From positions 1-64,000 of the forward strand of contig JAFULF010000013.1 of NCBI GenBank assembly GCA_017483225.1: a stretch of DNA of 64,000 nt, in the 5' to 3' direction. A model generated the notes under the pieces. The model searched no databases. It was not told the origin of the DNA and saw nothing but the letters and a program-made list of their open reading frames with translations. A program made the position numbers and the translations under genes. Positions 1 through 7,579 of the stretch are shown one piece after another. Each line of letters opens with the position of its first letter. The stretch's first letter is position 1. Origin of the DNA: Alistipes sp. (GTDB lineage Bacteria > Bacteroidota > Bacteroidia > Bacteroidales > Rikenellaceae).

Positions 1-156
1 ACGCCGAGTAAACTGCGCTTTTTCGGGCTTCGCAAGGTTGCGATTAAGGCGAATGAAAACAAATGTGTATTTTTTTTCTGAGCCGAAGCAACCAAAAGCC
101 ATCGTAGATGGATTAAGCCTAAAATTAGCACTTGTTATACAGCTTCTGAAAAGAAA
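1..156. other. Window edge, no supported gene
   Basis: No reading frame here can be tied to a known product. One plus frame is open from base 1 to a stop at 79-81 and could be the last codons of a gene that begins before the window, but it is too short to recognise. The stretch becomes AT-rich toward the terminator hairpin at 157-196, which would fit a plus-strand transcript ending here. Confidence 0.3.
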
Positions 157-196
157 GAGCGTGTCCGAAAACTTGTTGGACACGCTCATTTTTTTT
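157..196. terminator. Bidirectional rho-independent terminator
   Basis: A perfect 10-bp stem (GAGCGTGTCC at 157-166 with GGACACGCTC at 178-187) and an 11-base loop is followed on the plus strand by a run of eight T (189-196). On the minus strand the same hairpin is followed by a TTTCTTTTC-like tract. It sits directly after the end of the aldehyde dehydrogenase gene (stop at 198) and so can end that minus transcript as well as a plus transcript entering from the left. Confidence 0.85.
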
Positions 197-197
197 G

Positions 198-1580
198 CTA
201 CAACAATCTCTTTACGAGCGAAAACCATCTGTACGGCATATAGCGGAACGGAAGGTCGAGGCGTGTGGTGGTCGAGACGACGGCCCTGCGGTGCGAGAAG
301 ACGTTGAACGAATCACGACCGTGGTATGCGCTCATACCGGAGTTGCCGACGCCGCCGAAAGGCATATTCTCGTTGGCTATGTGCATAATGGTATCGTTGA
401 TGCAGGCACCACCCGAGGAGGTGTGGCGCAACACTCGGCGAGCAGCCTCGTCGGAGCCGAAGTAGTAGAGTGCCAGGGGCTTCTCTCGTGAGGCGACGAA
501 CTCTATCGCCTCTTCGGTACTCTCGAAGGTGAGCAGCGGGAAGATCGGGCCGAAAATCTCCTCCTGCATAATCGGCGAGTCGGGCGACACGTTGTCGATA
601 ATCGTCGGCTCGATAAACTTCTCGGCACGGTCACGGTTGCCTCCCACGACAATCTCTGCCGAGGCGAGGTAGCCATCCAGACGGTCGAAGGCTCGCTCAT
701 TGACTATGCGCACGAAGTGCTTGCTCTTGTGTGGCTTGCGGCCCAGCAGTGAGCGGAACTCCTTGCGCAGTGCCTCGACCAGCTCCTCCTTCACCTCCTT
801 GTGTACCAGTAGGTAGTCGGGGGCTATGCAGGTCTGCCCTGCGTTGAGGCACTTGCCCCAAGCGATACGGCGTGCTGCCACCTTGATATTGGCCTCGCTG
901 TCCACGATGCAGGGGCTCTTGCCTCCCAGCTCCAACACAACGGGGGTGAGGTTGCGTGCCGCAGCCTCCATAACCATACGGCCGAGGGTAGGGCTGCCCG
1001 TGAAGAATATCAGGTCGTAACGCTCCGCCAGAAGCATCGTGTTCACGTTGCGGTTTCCCTGCACGACGGCGATGTACTCGTCGTCAAACGTCTCGTCAAT
1101 CATACGCTCCAACACGTCCGCCACGTGAGGCACGTATGGCGACGGTTTGAGCAGTGCCGTGCAGCCTGCCGAGATTGCTCCCACCAGCGGGTTGAGCAGC
1201 AGTTGCACGGGGTAGTTCCACGGAGCGATGATGAGCGTCGAGCCCAGAGGCTCGCTCACGATACGGCTGCGTGACGGGAACATCTTCAATGGTGTGGAGC
1301 ACCGCTCGTCGGCGGCCCACTCTTTGAGGTGTCGCAGGTGGTTGTTTATCTCGCCCAGCACAATGCTCAACTCGGTCATATAGGCCTCCTCGTAAGATTT
1401 GTGCAGGTCCTCCCATAGCGCCTGACATATCTGCTTCTCCCACTTGTGCAGGGCATCACGCAGACGTTTGAGAGCCTCCACTCTGAAATCGAGGTCGAGG
1501 GTTGCTCCGCTGCGGAAATATTTGCGTTGCAGGGCAACGATTGTCGAGATGTACTCCTGTGAAGAATTTTCCACTACCAT
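198..1580 (-). CDS. Aldehyde dehydrogenase, class 3-like
   Basis: A 460-residue NAD(P)-dependent aldehyde dehydrogenase that should oxidise an aldehyde to its acid in the cytoplasm. Visible landmarks: the substrate/oxyanion Asn in APWNYP (N122), the cofactor loop FFTGSPTLG, the general base Glu217 in VLELGGKSP, the nucleophile Cys251 in GQTCIAPDY, and the EEIFGP motif. The length without an N-terminal extension and the C-terminal hydrophobic/basic tail match the class 3/fatty-aldehyde branch rather than the longer betaine-type enzymes. It lies 20 bases behind an SDR oxidoreductase on the same strand, and both probably share the promoter at 2577-2607. The pair could oxidise an alcohol to an acid in two steps (inference); the substrate cannot be read from sequence. 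Confidence 0.93.
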   Translation of the reverse strand: MVVENSSQEYISTIVALQRKYFRSGATLDLDFRVEALKRLRDALHKWEKQICQALWEDLHKSYEEAYMTELSIVLGEINNHLRHLKEWAADERCSTPLKMFPSRSRIVSEPLGSTLIIAPWNYPVQLLLNPLVGAISAGCTALLKPSPYVPHVADVLERMIDETFDDEYIAVVQGNRNVNTMLLAERYDLIFFTGSPTLGRMVMEAAARNLTPVVLELGGKSPCIVDSEANIKVAARRIAWGKCLNAGQTCIAPDYLLVHKEVKEELVEALRKEFRSLLGRKPHKSKHFVRIVNERAFDRLDGYLASAEIVVGGNRDRAEKFIEPTIIDNVSPDSPIMQEEIFGPIFPLLTFESTEEAIEFVASREKPLALYYFGSDEAARRVLRHTSSGGACINDTIMHIANENMPFGGVGNSGMSAYHGRDSFNVFSHRRAVVSTTTRLDLPFRYMPYRWFSLVKRLL

Positions 1581-1600
1581 AATCTATATCTGTTTTTGAA

Positions 1601-2425
1601 CTACTTTCGTCCCGTAAAGTTATCCATAGTTTTGTAAATTCCAAAAACTCGGCCGAATAACCAGTCGAAAACGGCTGTCGGCAGTATGCCCTGCATCAGG
1701 CGTATGAAGTGGAGCGAGAGTGGCACCACGCACTTGATGATGCACTTGAAGTCGGTATTGCGCTCTATGGCACGGATGATGGTGCGGGCGGCATACTCAG
1801 GTTTCAGAATCGGGAGGATGCGGGACTGCACACCGTCGAACATACCCGTATTTATATAATAAGGTGCTACGGTGGTCACTCTCACGTTGCTACCCCTCTC
1901 TCTCAACTCGATGCGCACGGAGTCCGACCACCCCGTCACGGCCCACTTGCTGGCGGCATATACCGCCATTCGAGGGTTGGAGATAAGACCTCCGGCCGAG
2001 GCGATGGTGCAGATGTGGCCCTCGTTGCGGGCAACCATATCGGGGAGGATGTTGAGTGCCACAATCATAGGTGCCGTGGCGTTGATGTTCATCGTGCGGT
2101 GGATATCCGATGCCGAGACCTTGTCGAAGGTGGCATTTCCGGTGACGATGCCGGCGCAGTTGATAAGGATATCTACATCGCCGACCTCCTGCTTCACACG
2201 GGCGTAGGTCGCAGCGACGCACTCGTCGTCGGCAACATTCACACGATAGCCCACAACACGTCCCAGCGACGAAAACTCCGCAACCGTCGCATCGATACTT
2301 TGCTGATTGATATCCCAGATAATCAGAGCCTCGGCTCCCTTTTCGAGGGACATACGTCCCATAAGTCTGCCTATTCCGGAGCCTCCGCCCGTGATAAGCA
2401 CTCGTTTCTGCTTGAAAGAAGACAT
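1601..2425 (-). CDS. Short-chain dehydrogenase/reductase
   Basis: A 274-residue classical SDR with a Rossmann fold. The cofactor motif TGGGSGIG (residues 12-19), the NCAG motif, and the catalytic Ser143, Tyr156 and Lys160 (YAASK) are all intact. An acidic residue follows the second beta strand (IIWDIN), which favours NAD(H) over NADP(H). The long C-terminal part after the catalytic core, with hydrophobic helices (VVPLSLHFIRLMQGILP), resembles membrane-associated lipid/retinol-type SDRs, so a lipophilic alcohol or ketone substrate is plausible. It is the first gene of a two-gene unit with the aldehyde dehydrogenase, 20 bases apart. The family is certain, the substrate unknown. Confidence 0.92.
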   Translation of the reverse strand: MSSFKQKRVLITGGGSGIGRLMGRMSLEKGAEALIIWDINQQSIDATVAEFSSLGRVVGYRVNVADDECVAATYARVKQEVGDVDILINCAGIVTGNATFDKVSASDIHRTMNINATAPMIVALNILPDMVARNEGHICTIASAGGLISNPRMAVYAASKWAVTGWSDSVRIELRERGSNVRVTTVAPYYINTGMFDGVQSRILPILKPEYAARTIIRAIERNTDFKCIIKCVVPLSLHFIRLMQGILPTAVFDWLFGRVFGIYKTMDNFTGRK

Positions 2426-2541
2426 AGTGTTACTTGTTATTTTGAAATCGTTGCACTCTCACAAAACTCCCTCTTCACTGATTCCGAATATGTTTGTGTG
2501 TCAAAACATATTCCAAGCACACCGATTTACGTTTATTTTCG

Positions 2542-2549
2542 TAAATTTG
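2542..2549 (+). promoter_or_regulatory. -7 box for the aminotransferase gene
   Basis: TAAATTTG fits the Bacteroidota TAnnTTTG box and lies 77 bases before the start of the plus-strand aminotransferase. No good TTTG element is visible at the usual distance upstream, so this is the weaker of the two promoters in this divergent gap. Confidence 0.5.
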
Positions 2550-2576
2550 CACATTGCAACGCTTTGCCGTGCGAGG

Positions 2577-2607
2577 CAAAGGTAAAATTTATTGACGAAA
2601 CTACAAA
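2577..2607 (-). promoter_or_regulatory. Promoter of the SDR-aldehyde dehydrogenase unit
   Basis: On the minus strand a TTTG (2604-2607) is followed after exactly 19 bases by TAccTTTG (2577-2584), a full match to the Bacteroidota primary-sigma consensus. Transcription would begin near 2570, giving a leader of about 145 bases before the SDR start at 2425. That leader overlaps the divergent promoter region of the aminotransferase gene. Confidence 0.8.
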
Positions 2608-2625
2608 ATTTGACCACATACCGAT

Positions 2626-3834
2626 ATGAAAAACAGTGATATTCTGCGCAAGCAGTTCCTCCAACACGTGGGGCAGACATCGCCGTCGCCGATGATGATT
2701 CCCGTGGAGCGTGCCGAGGGTGTCTTCTTCTACACGCCGGAGGGCAAGCCCTACTACGACTTGGTGGCGGGGGTCTCGGTAAACAACGTCGGCCACGGCA
2801 ATCGTGCTGTGGTTGAGGCTGTTAAGCAACAGGCCGAGCGATATATGCACGTGATGGTCTATGGCGAGATGATAGAGCGTCCGCAGGTGGAGTATGCCAC
2901 GGCGTTGGCGGCACTGCTGCCCGACCCGCTACGCAGCATCTACTTCGTAAACTCGGGTGCCGAGGCTGTTGAGGGGGCACTGAAACTCGCCAAACGATAT
3001 ACGGGGCGAAGCGAGATGATATCTATGCGCAGGGCCTATCACGGCTCCACGCACGGTGCTATGAGTATGATGGGTGCGCCGGAGGGCGAGGAGTGGAAGG
3101 GTGCCTTTCGCCCACTGCTGCCCGGCACGAAGGCGATAGAGTTTAACGACTTCGAGGCGTTGGCGCAGATAACCGAGCATACGGCTTGTGTGCTGTGTGA
3201 GCCGGTGCAGGGCGAGGCGGGCGTGCGACCTCCGAAGGAGGGCTACCTGCAAGCGTTGCGTGAGCGATGCACGAAGGTTGGCGCACTGCTTATCTTCGAC
3301 GAGATACAGACGGGTATGGGTCGCACGGGCGAGATGTTCGCCGCCACGAAGTATGGTATTACGCCCGACATTATGTGTCTGGCGAAGGCCTTTGGCGGAG
3401 GTATGCCTCTCGGTGGCTTCGTGGCCTCGAATGAGGTTATGAGCACGTTGCAACACAACCCCGTACTGGGCCATATAACCACCTTTGGTGGCCATCCCGT
3501 ATGCTGTGCGGCAGGTCTGGCGGCACTGCGATATATGCTTGATAATGATGTGGTTGCGAATGTCGAGCGTAAGGGCGCACTCTATGAGGCGTTGCTCGCC
3601 GACCACCCGCAGGTGGTGGAGATACGTCGTAGCGGATTGCTGCTGGCGGTGGAGCTCGGCTCCTCGGAGAAGATGTTTCGTATGATGGAGCTGTTTGCCG
3701 AGCAGGGCATTATGAGCGACTGGTTCCTCTACTGCGACACGGCATTCAGAATCTCGCCACCGCTTATAATCTCCGATGAGCAGATTCGTGATAGTGTGCG
3801 CATTATTCGAGGCTGTCTTGATATGTTGGTGTAG
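2626..3834 (+). CDS. Class III PLP-dependent aminotransferase
   Basis: A 402-residue fold-type I aminotransferase of the acetylornithine/4-aminobutyrate group that moves an amino group between an amino acid and a keto acid or aldehyde. Visible: the PLP phosphate-binding NSGAEAVEGALK region, the cofactor Asp225 in FDEIQTGMGRTG, and the Schiff-base Lys254 in LAKAFGGGMPLG. The length is normal for the family. The gene stands alone between the divergent SDR gene and a convergent EEP-family gene, with no arginine or GABA pathway genes nearby, so its substrate cannot be assigned. Annotating it as acetylornithine aminotransferase would be an over-call. Confidence 0.92.
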   Translation: MKNSDILRKQFLQHVGQTSPSPMMIPVERAEGVFFYTPEGKPYYDLVAGVSVNNVGHGNRAVVEAVKQQAERYMHVMVYGEMIERPQVEYATALAALLPDPLRSIYFVNSGAEAVEGALKLAKRYTGRSEMISMRRAYHGSTHGAMSMMGAPEGEEWKGAFRPLLPGTKAIEFNDFEALAQITEHTACVLCEPVQGEAGVRPPKEGYLQALRERCTKVGALLIFDEIQTGMGRTGEMFAATKYGITPDIMCLAKAFGGGMPLGGFVASNEVMSTLQHNPVLGHITTFGGHPVCCAAGLAALRYMLDNDVVANVERKGALYEALLADHPQVVEIRRSGLLLAVELGSSEKMFRMMELFAEQGIMSDWFLYCDTAFRISPPLIISDEQIRDSVRIIRGCLDMLV

Positions 3835-3861
3835 CAGATAGACAACATCTTATTATTTACG

Positions 3862-3897
3862 TTTAGGGCGGGTATCGTTTTCGATACCCGCCCTAAA
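3862..3897. terminator. Bidirectional hairpin between convergent genes
   Basis: A perfect 16-bp inverted repeat (3862-3877 with 3882-3897, loop TTTT) lies between the stop codons of the plus-strand aminotransferase and the minus-strand EEP gene. There is no strong T run on either side, but the length and stability of the stem and its position between convergent ends make shared termination or 3'-end protection the natural role. Confidence 0.75.
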
Positions 3898-3912
3898 TAT
3901 TGCTATGCCCTT

Positions 3913-4800
3913 CTACTCGACAACTACCTCTGCCACCATAAAGTAGTGGTCGGATGGGTATAACCCGTTGCGGTTGTCGGTCAGAATCTCGCAAGAGAGA
4001 GCCTTGGCCCTGCCTCGTGTGAGGATGTAGTCTATACGGCCGTGTGTAGGCTTTGGTGGGCGATTCGGCCCCAGAAAGGCGTGTGCTGTGTATCCGAACT
4101 CAACGCCGTCGTGCAGCTCATCATAGGCATCGTGCCAGCCATTCTCGACGAAGTGGCGCACCTGCGGCTGATGCTTCTTCGAGTTGAAGTCGGCACAGAT
4201 GATTTGAGGAAATTCCTCGCCATATTGTGCCGCCTCACGCACCACCAGACGTGCCTGCTCCTCCTTTGCCTCCTGCACCTTATGGTCGAGGTGGATATCG
4301 AGCAGTCGCAGTTGCTTGCCGCTGCGCTTATCCTTGACCCTCACCCAGTTGCAGTGGCGGGCACGGTTTGTGCCCCACGAGATGCTGCCGCCGATTACGG
4401 GGTCGTCGGAGAGCCAGTAGCAGCCTGCCGAGACGAGTTCGTAGCGGTCACGACGGAAGAATATCACATTCTTGCCTATGAGGTGGTAGCCCTCGGTGTA
4501 GGGGTCCATCTCCGGCCCCTCGAAGCCAAAGGCGACATACTCTTTGAGTTGCTCACGGCAGTAAGCATACGAGTCGTAGATAACCTCCTGCATCATAACC
4601 ACATCGGGCTTCTGACTGCGGATTACGTCAATCATATACTCTTTGCGGTCATCCCAACGGCGGCCCTCCACCTCGTCGGCAGGCAGCCCCGTGATGCGTA
4701 TGTTGCAACTCATCACCCGATGCACGGGGTTGGCGGGACGTTTTGCCTCCGCCACCCCGAATGCAAGGAGTAGAAGCAGTAGATTCAGTACCCTCCTCAT
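3913..4800 (-). CDS. Secreted endonuclease/exonuclease/phosphatase family protein
   Basis: A 295-residue EEP-superfamily hydrolase with an N-terminal signal peptide (hydrophobic leucine run, residues 5-15, then AFGVAEA), so a periplasmic or exported phosphodiesterase/phosphatase. The fold's catalytic set is visible in order: Asn in MSCNIR, metal-binding Glu in MMQEV, His in DIHLDH, DxN in CADFNS, Asp in GRIDYIL and the final SDHY. This family includes DNases, sphingomyelinases and inositol polyphosphate phosphatases, and the sequence alone does not choose. It is the last gene of the long minus-strand run, 2 bases after an FAD oxidoreductase, and ends at the hairpin at 3862-3897. With three secreted phosphoesterases upstream it suggests processing of a phosphorylated extracellular compound (inference). 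Confidence 0.88.
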   Translation of the reverse strand: MRRVLNLLLLLLAFGVAEAKRPANPVHRVMSCNIRITGLPADEVEGRRWDDRKEYMIDVIRSQKPDVVMMQEVIYDSYAYCREQLKEYVAFGFEGPEMDPYTEGYHLIGKNVIFFRRDRYELVSAGCYWLSDDPVIGGSISWGTNRARHCNWVRVKDKRSGKQLRLLDIHLDHKVQEAKEEQARLVVREAAQYGEEFPQIICADFNSKKHQPQVRHFVENGWHDAYDELHDGVEFGYTAHAFLGPNRPPKPTHGRIDYILTRGRAKALSCEILTDNRNGLYPSDHYFMVAEVVVE

Positions 4801-4802
4801 AA

Positions 4803-6167
4803 CTAACCGAGATAACCTCCGTTGGCGAGCAGCGCAGCCTGCACCTTCTTGACATCCACCGCCGAAGGCTCCACGCCATCCTCTACGGCGATACGTGCCG
4901 CTGTGCCGGCAGCCTCACCCATAGCCATAACCGTTGACATTACACGTGTGGCAGCCATCGCTCCGTGGTCCATCGAGGAGCAACGACCCGCAACAAGCAG
5001 ACCCTCAATCTTCTCCGGTACGAGTGTGCGATAAGAGATATCGTATGAGCCCTTGCCATAGATTAGGGTGCAGTCGCCACCCTCCTCGTGGTGGAGGTCG
5101 ATAGGGTAACTTGCCACGGCGATAACGTCATCCACCTTGCGTGCTTCGAGCAAATCCTCGCTCGTCATCACATACTTACCGACGATGACACGTGTCTCAC
5201 GGATGCCGGTAAACGGAGGTACGGTCTCAATCCAGGCGTTCTCAAATCCCGGGATATACTCGATAAGGTAGCGGGCTACGTCGTACATCTGTCGGCGGCA
5301 CTCACGCTCCACCTGCGTATAGCTTACAGGGTCGGTAGCATCGCCTCCCGATACACGGGTCATATTTACCCACAACTCGTCATCTTTGAGTCCGGTCATA
5401 AAGATAGTTCTTGCCACGGTGATATTGAAACCACGTGCTCGTGCATCGCTCAGCTGGTCACGATAGCCCACCATCGTAAAGTTGCCCTCACGGAACTGCT
5501 CCGGCGGCATAATATCCATACCATACTTGTCGGAGTGGTTTACGACGTTGTCACGCACCTGCGCAATATCTACGCCTCGCATCGAGAACATCAGCGTCGG
5601 TGGCTGCATACGTCCCTTTTCATCGCCCTTGCGGCACTCTACGCCTGCACGGAAGGCCACGTCGCCGTCGCCCGAGCAGTCGATGACCGTCTTGGCAAGG
5701 ATGGCCTCACGACCCGCCTTGCTCTCGATGATTACACCCGTAACCTTGCCATTCTCGACAAGGGTATCGACTACGTTGGTGTACATAAGCACCTCCACGC
5801 CACTCTCATCCATAATCTCCCACGCCAGCGTCTTTACAGCCTCGGGGTCAACCATCGTCAGCGAGATGTGGAGTTTGCAACGCTTGTGTCCGGTGGCCAT
5901 ACCACGCTCCTGCAAACGCTCTACGAAGCGGCCCGTGGCACCCTTGATGATTTGGTTGCCATCCTTGTCGAGCATCGAGAGGATAGGGAGTCCGAGTATA
6001 AGGTTTCCACCGAGGAAGCCTCGGCTTTCGAGCAGCATAACTTTTAGGTTGCTACCCTTGGCAGCAGCCTCGGCGGCCATCAGACCGGCAGGGCCCGCAC
6101 CAACGACCAGGACATCAACCTCGGCACGAACTTTTATGTCACGAGCCGGCTCTAAAAATCTCTTCAT
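4803..6167 (-). CDS. FAD-dependent oxidoreductase, copy 1
   Basis: A 454-residue cytoplasmic flavoprotein without signal peptide. The N-terminal dinucleotide-binding motif is VVGAGPAGLMAAEAAA followed by an acidic ribose-binding residue (MLLES), with a second FAD contact in IDCSGDGDVAFRAG. The C-terminal FAD-binding signature is LLVAGRCSSMDHGAMAATR. The pattern matches the FAD_oxidored group (PF12831 type) common in Bacteroidota carbohydrate loci. I start it at the ATG at 6167; an upstream TTG in frame exists but would add eight residues with no motif. It is clearly paralogous to the next gene upstream (by eye well over half identical, same motifs throughout), so the two arose by tandem duplication. 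Substrate unknown; oxidation of a sugar, polyol or acid derivative is possible. Confidence 0.9.
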   Translation of the reverse strand: MKRFLEPARDIKVRAEVDVLVVGAGPAGLMAAEAAAKGSNLKVMLLESRGFLGGNLILGLPILSMLDKDGNQIIKGATGRFVERLQERGMATGHKRCKLHISLTMVDPEAVKTLAWEIMDESGVEVLMYTNVVDTLVENGKVTGVIIESKAGREAILAKTVIDCSGDGDVAFRAGVECRKGDEKGRMQPPTLMFSMRGVDIAQVRDNVVNHSDKYGMDIMPPEQFREGNFTMVGYRDQLSDARARGFNITVARTIFMTGLKDDELWVNMTRVSGGDATDPVSYTQVERECRRQMYDVARYLIEYIPGFENAWIETVPPFTGIRETRVIVGKYVMTSEDLLEARKVDDVIAVASYPIDLHHEEGGDCTLIYGKGSYDISYRTLVPEKIEGLLVAGRCSSMDHGAMAATRVMSTVMAMGEAAGTAARIAVEDGVEPSAVDVKKVQAALLANGGYLG

Positions 6168-6198
6168 AATAATATTTTGTGTGTAGTTCAAAGTTCAG

Positions 6199-7569
6199 TT
6201 ACTCTCCCAGGTAGGCACCATTTGCAAGCAGTGCCTCACGCACCTTCTGCACATCTACCTTCGAAGGCTCCACGCCGTCGGCGATGGCGATACGTGCCGC
6301 TGTGCCGGCAGCCTCGCCCAAAGCCATACAGGTTGACATCACACGTGTTGCCGCCATAGCCTCGTGGTCCATCGAGGAGCAACGACCCGCAACAAGCAGA
6401 CTCTCAACCTCCTTCGGTACGAGCACGCCGTAAGGAATCTCGTAGGCATCCTCGCAGAAGAGCATCGTGCAGTCGCCACCCTGTGCGTGGTGAATATCTA
6501 CCGGATAGCCCGCCATAGCGATAGCATCCTCAAAACGCTTCTGTTCGAGGATATCCTGCGCCGTCATCACGTACTTACCTACGATGACACGTGTCTCACG
6601 GATACCCATAAATGCTGCCGAGCGCTCCAACCAAGCACTCTCGAAGCCCGGCACAAAGTCTTTCAGGTATGCCATCACCTCGTACATTTGCTTGCGGGCA
6701 TCGTGCTCGCCACGGGTGTAACTTGCAGGGTCTGTGGCATCTACGCCCGATACACGGGTCATATTTACCCAAATCTCGTCCTCGCCGAGGCCCGTGATGA
6801 GGATAGTACGTGCTACCGGCACCTTATATCCCTTCTGCTGCGCCTCCAAGATACGGCCACGCAGACCTACGGTGATGAACTTACCCTCACGGAACTGCGA
6901 TGTCGGCATAACGTCCATATCGTACTTCTCAGGCTCGTTGCAGATTGCGTCACGCAGCTTCTGCATCTCAACACCACGCATCAGGAACATCAGCGTCGGT
7001 GGCTGCATACCGCCATTCTCGTCGCCCTTGTTGCACTCTACGCCGGCACGGAAAGCAACGTCGCCGTCGCCCGTACAGTCGATAACCGTCTTTGCAAGGA
7101 TGACCTCACGGCCCGCCTTGGTCTCGATGATTACGCCCTTAACCTTGCCATTCTCGACGATGGTGTCAACCACGAAGGCATAGAGGAGCACCTCCACACC
7201 TGCATCGTCCATAATCTCCCACGCCACGGTCTTTGTCTGGTCGGGGTCGATGATGGTCAGCGACATATGGTTCTTGCAAGGCTTGTGCTCGCTGGCAGCA
7301 CCCTTTGCCCACATACGGTCGATAAACTTCTGTGCGCCACCCTTTACCACCTGATTGCCCTTCGGGCCGAGGAAGGAGAGGATAGGCAGACCGATTGTGA
7401 GGTTTCCGCCAAGGTAGCCACGCTGTTCGAGCAGCATAACTTTGAGATTCTTGTCCTGAGCAGCCGCCTCGGCAGCCATCATACCGGCAGGGCCTCCGCC
7501 GACAACCAGAACATCTACTTCGGCACGCACGTTAAGTTCACGAGCCGGCTCTTTGATAGTCTTCATCAT
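6199..7569 (-). CDS. FAD-dependent oxidoreductase, copy 2
   Basis: A 456-residue paralogue of the downstream flavoprotein, with VVGGGPAGMMAAEAAA at the N-terminus, IDCTGDGDVAFRAG in the middle and LLVAGRCSSMDHEAMAATR near the end. Start chosen at ATG ATG (7569/7566), directly after the sugar-kinase stop; a longer frame reaching into the kinase gene is only overlap. Differences from copy 1 cluster in the middle (around the PQQFREG-like loop and the TGL-E/D-DE segment), which suggests different substrates or a heteromeric pair rather than a simple dosage duplication (inference). Gaps of 10 bases to the kinase and 31 bases to copy 1 indicate co-transcription. Confidence 0.9.
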   Translation of the reverse strand: MMKTIKEPARELNVRAEVDVLVVGGGPAGMMAAEAAAQDKNLKVMLLEQRGYLGGNLTIGLPILSFLGPKGNQVVKGGAQKFIDRMWAKGAASEHKPCKNHMSLTIIDPDQTKTVAWEIMDDAGVEVLLYAFVVDTIVENGKVKGVIIETKAGREVILAKTVIDCTGDGDVAFRAGVECNKGDENGGMQPPTLMFLMRGVEMQKLRDAICNEPEKYDMDVMPTSQFREGKFITVGLRGRILEAQQKGYKVPVARTILITGLGEDEIWVNMTRVSGVDATDPASYTRGEHDARKQMYEVMAYLKDFVPGFESAWLERSAAFMGIRETRVIVGKYVMTAQDILEQKRFEDAIAMAGYPVDIHHAQGGDCTMLFCEDAYEIPYGVLVPKEVESLLVAGRCSSMDHEAMAATRVMSTCMALGEAAGTAARIAIADGVEPSKVDVQKVREALLANGAYLGE

Positions 7570-7579
7570 TGTTGGTTTT

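Noticed and set aside
2626..3834. Naming the aminotransferase argD or gabT
   Set aside because: The motifs define only class III; there are no arginine- or GABA-pathway neighbours to decide.
6168..6191. Upstream TTG start for FAD oxidoreductase copy 1
   Set aside because: The ATG at 6167 matches the N-terminus of the paralogue; the extra eight codons show no conserved feature.
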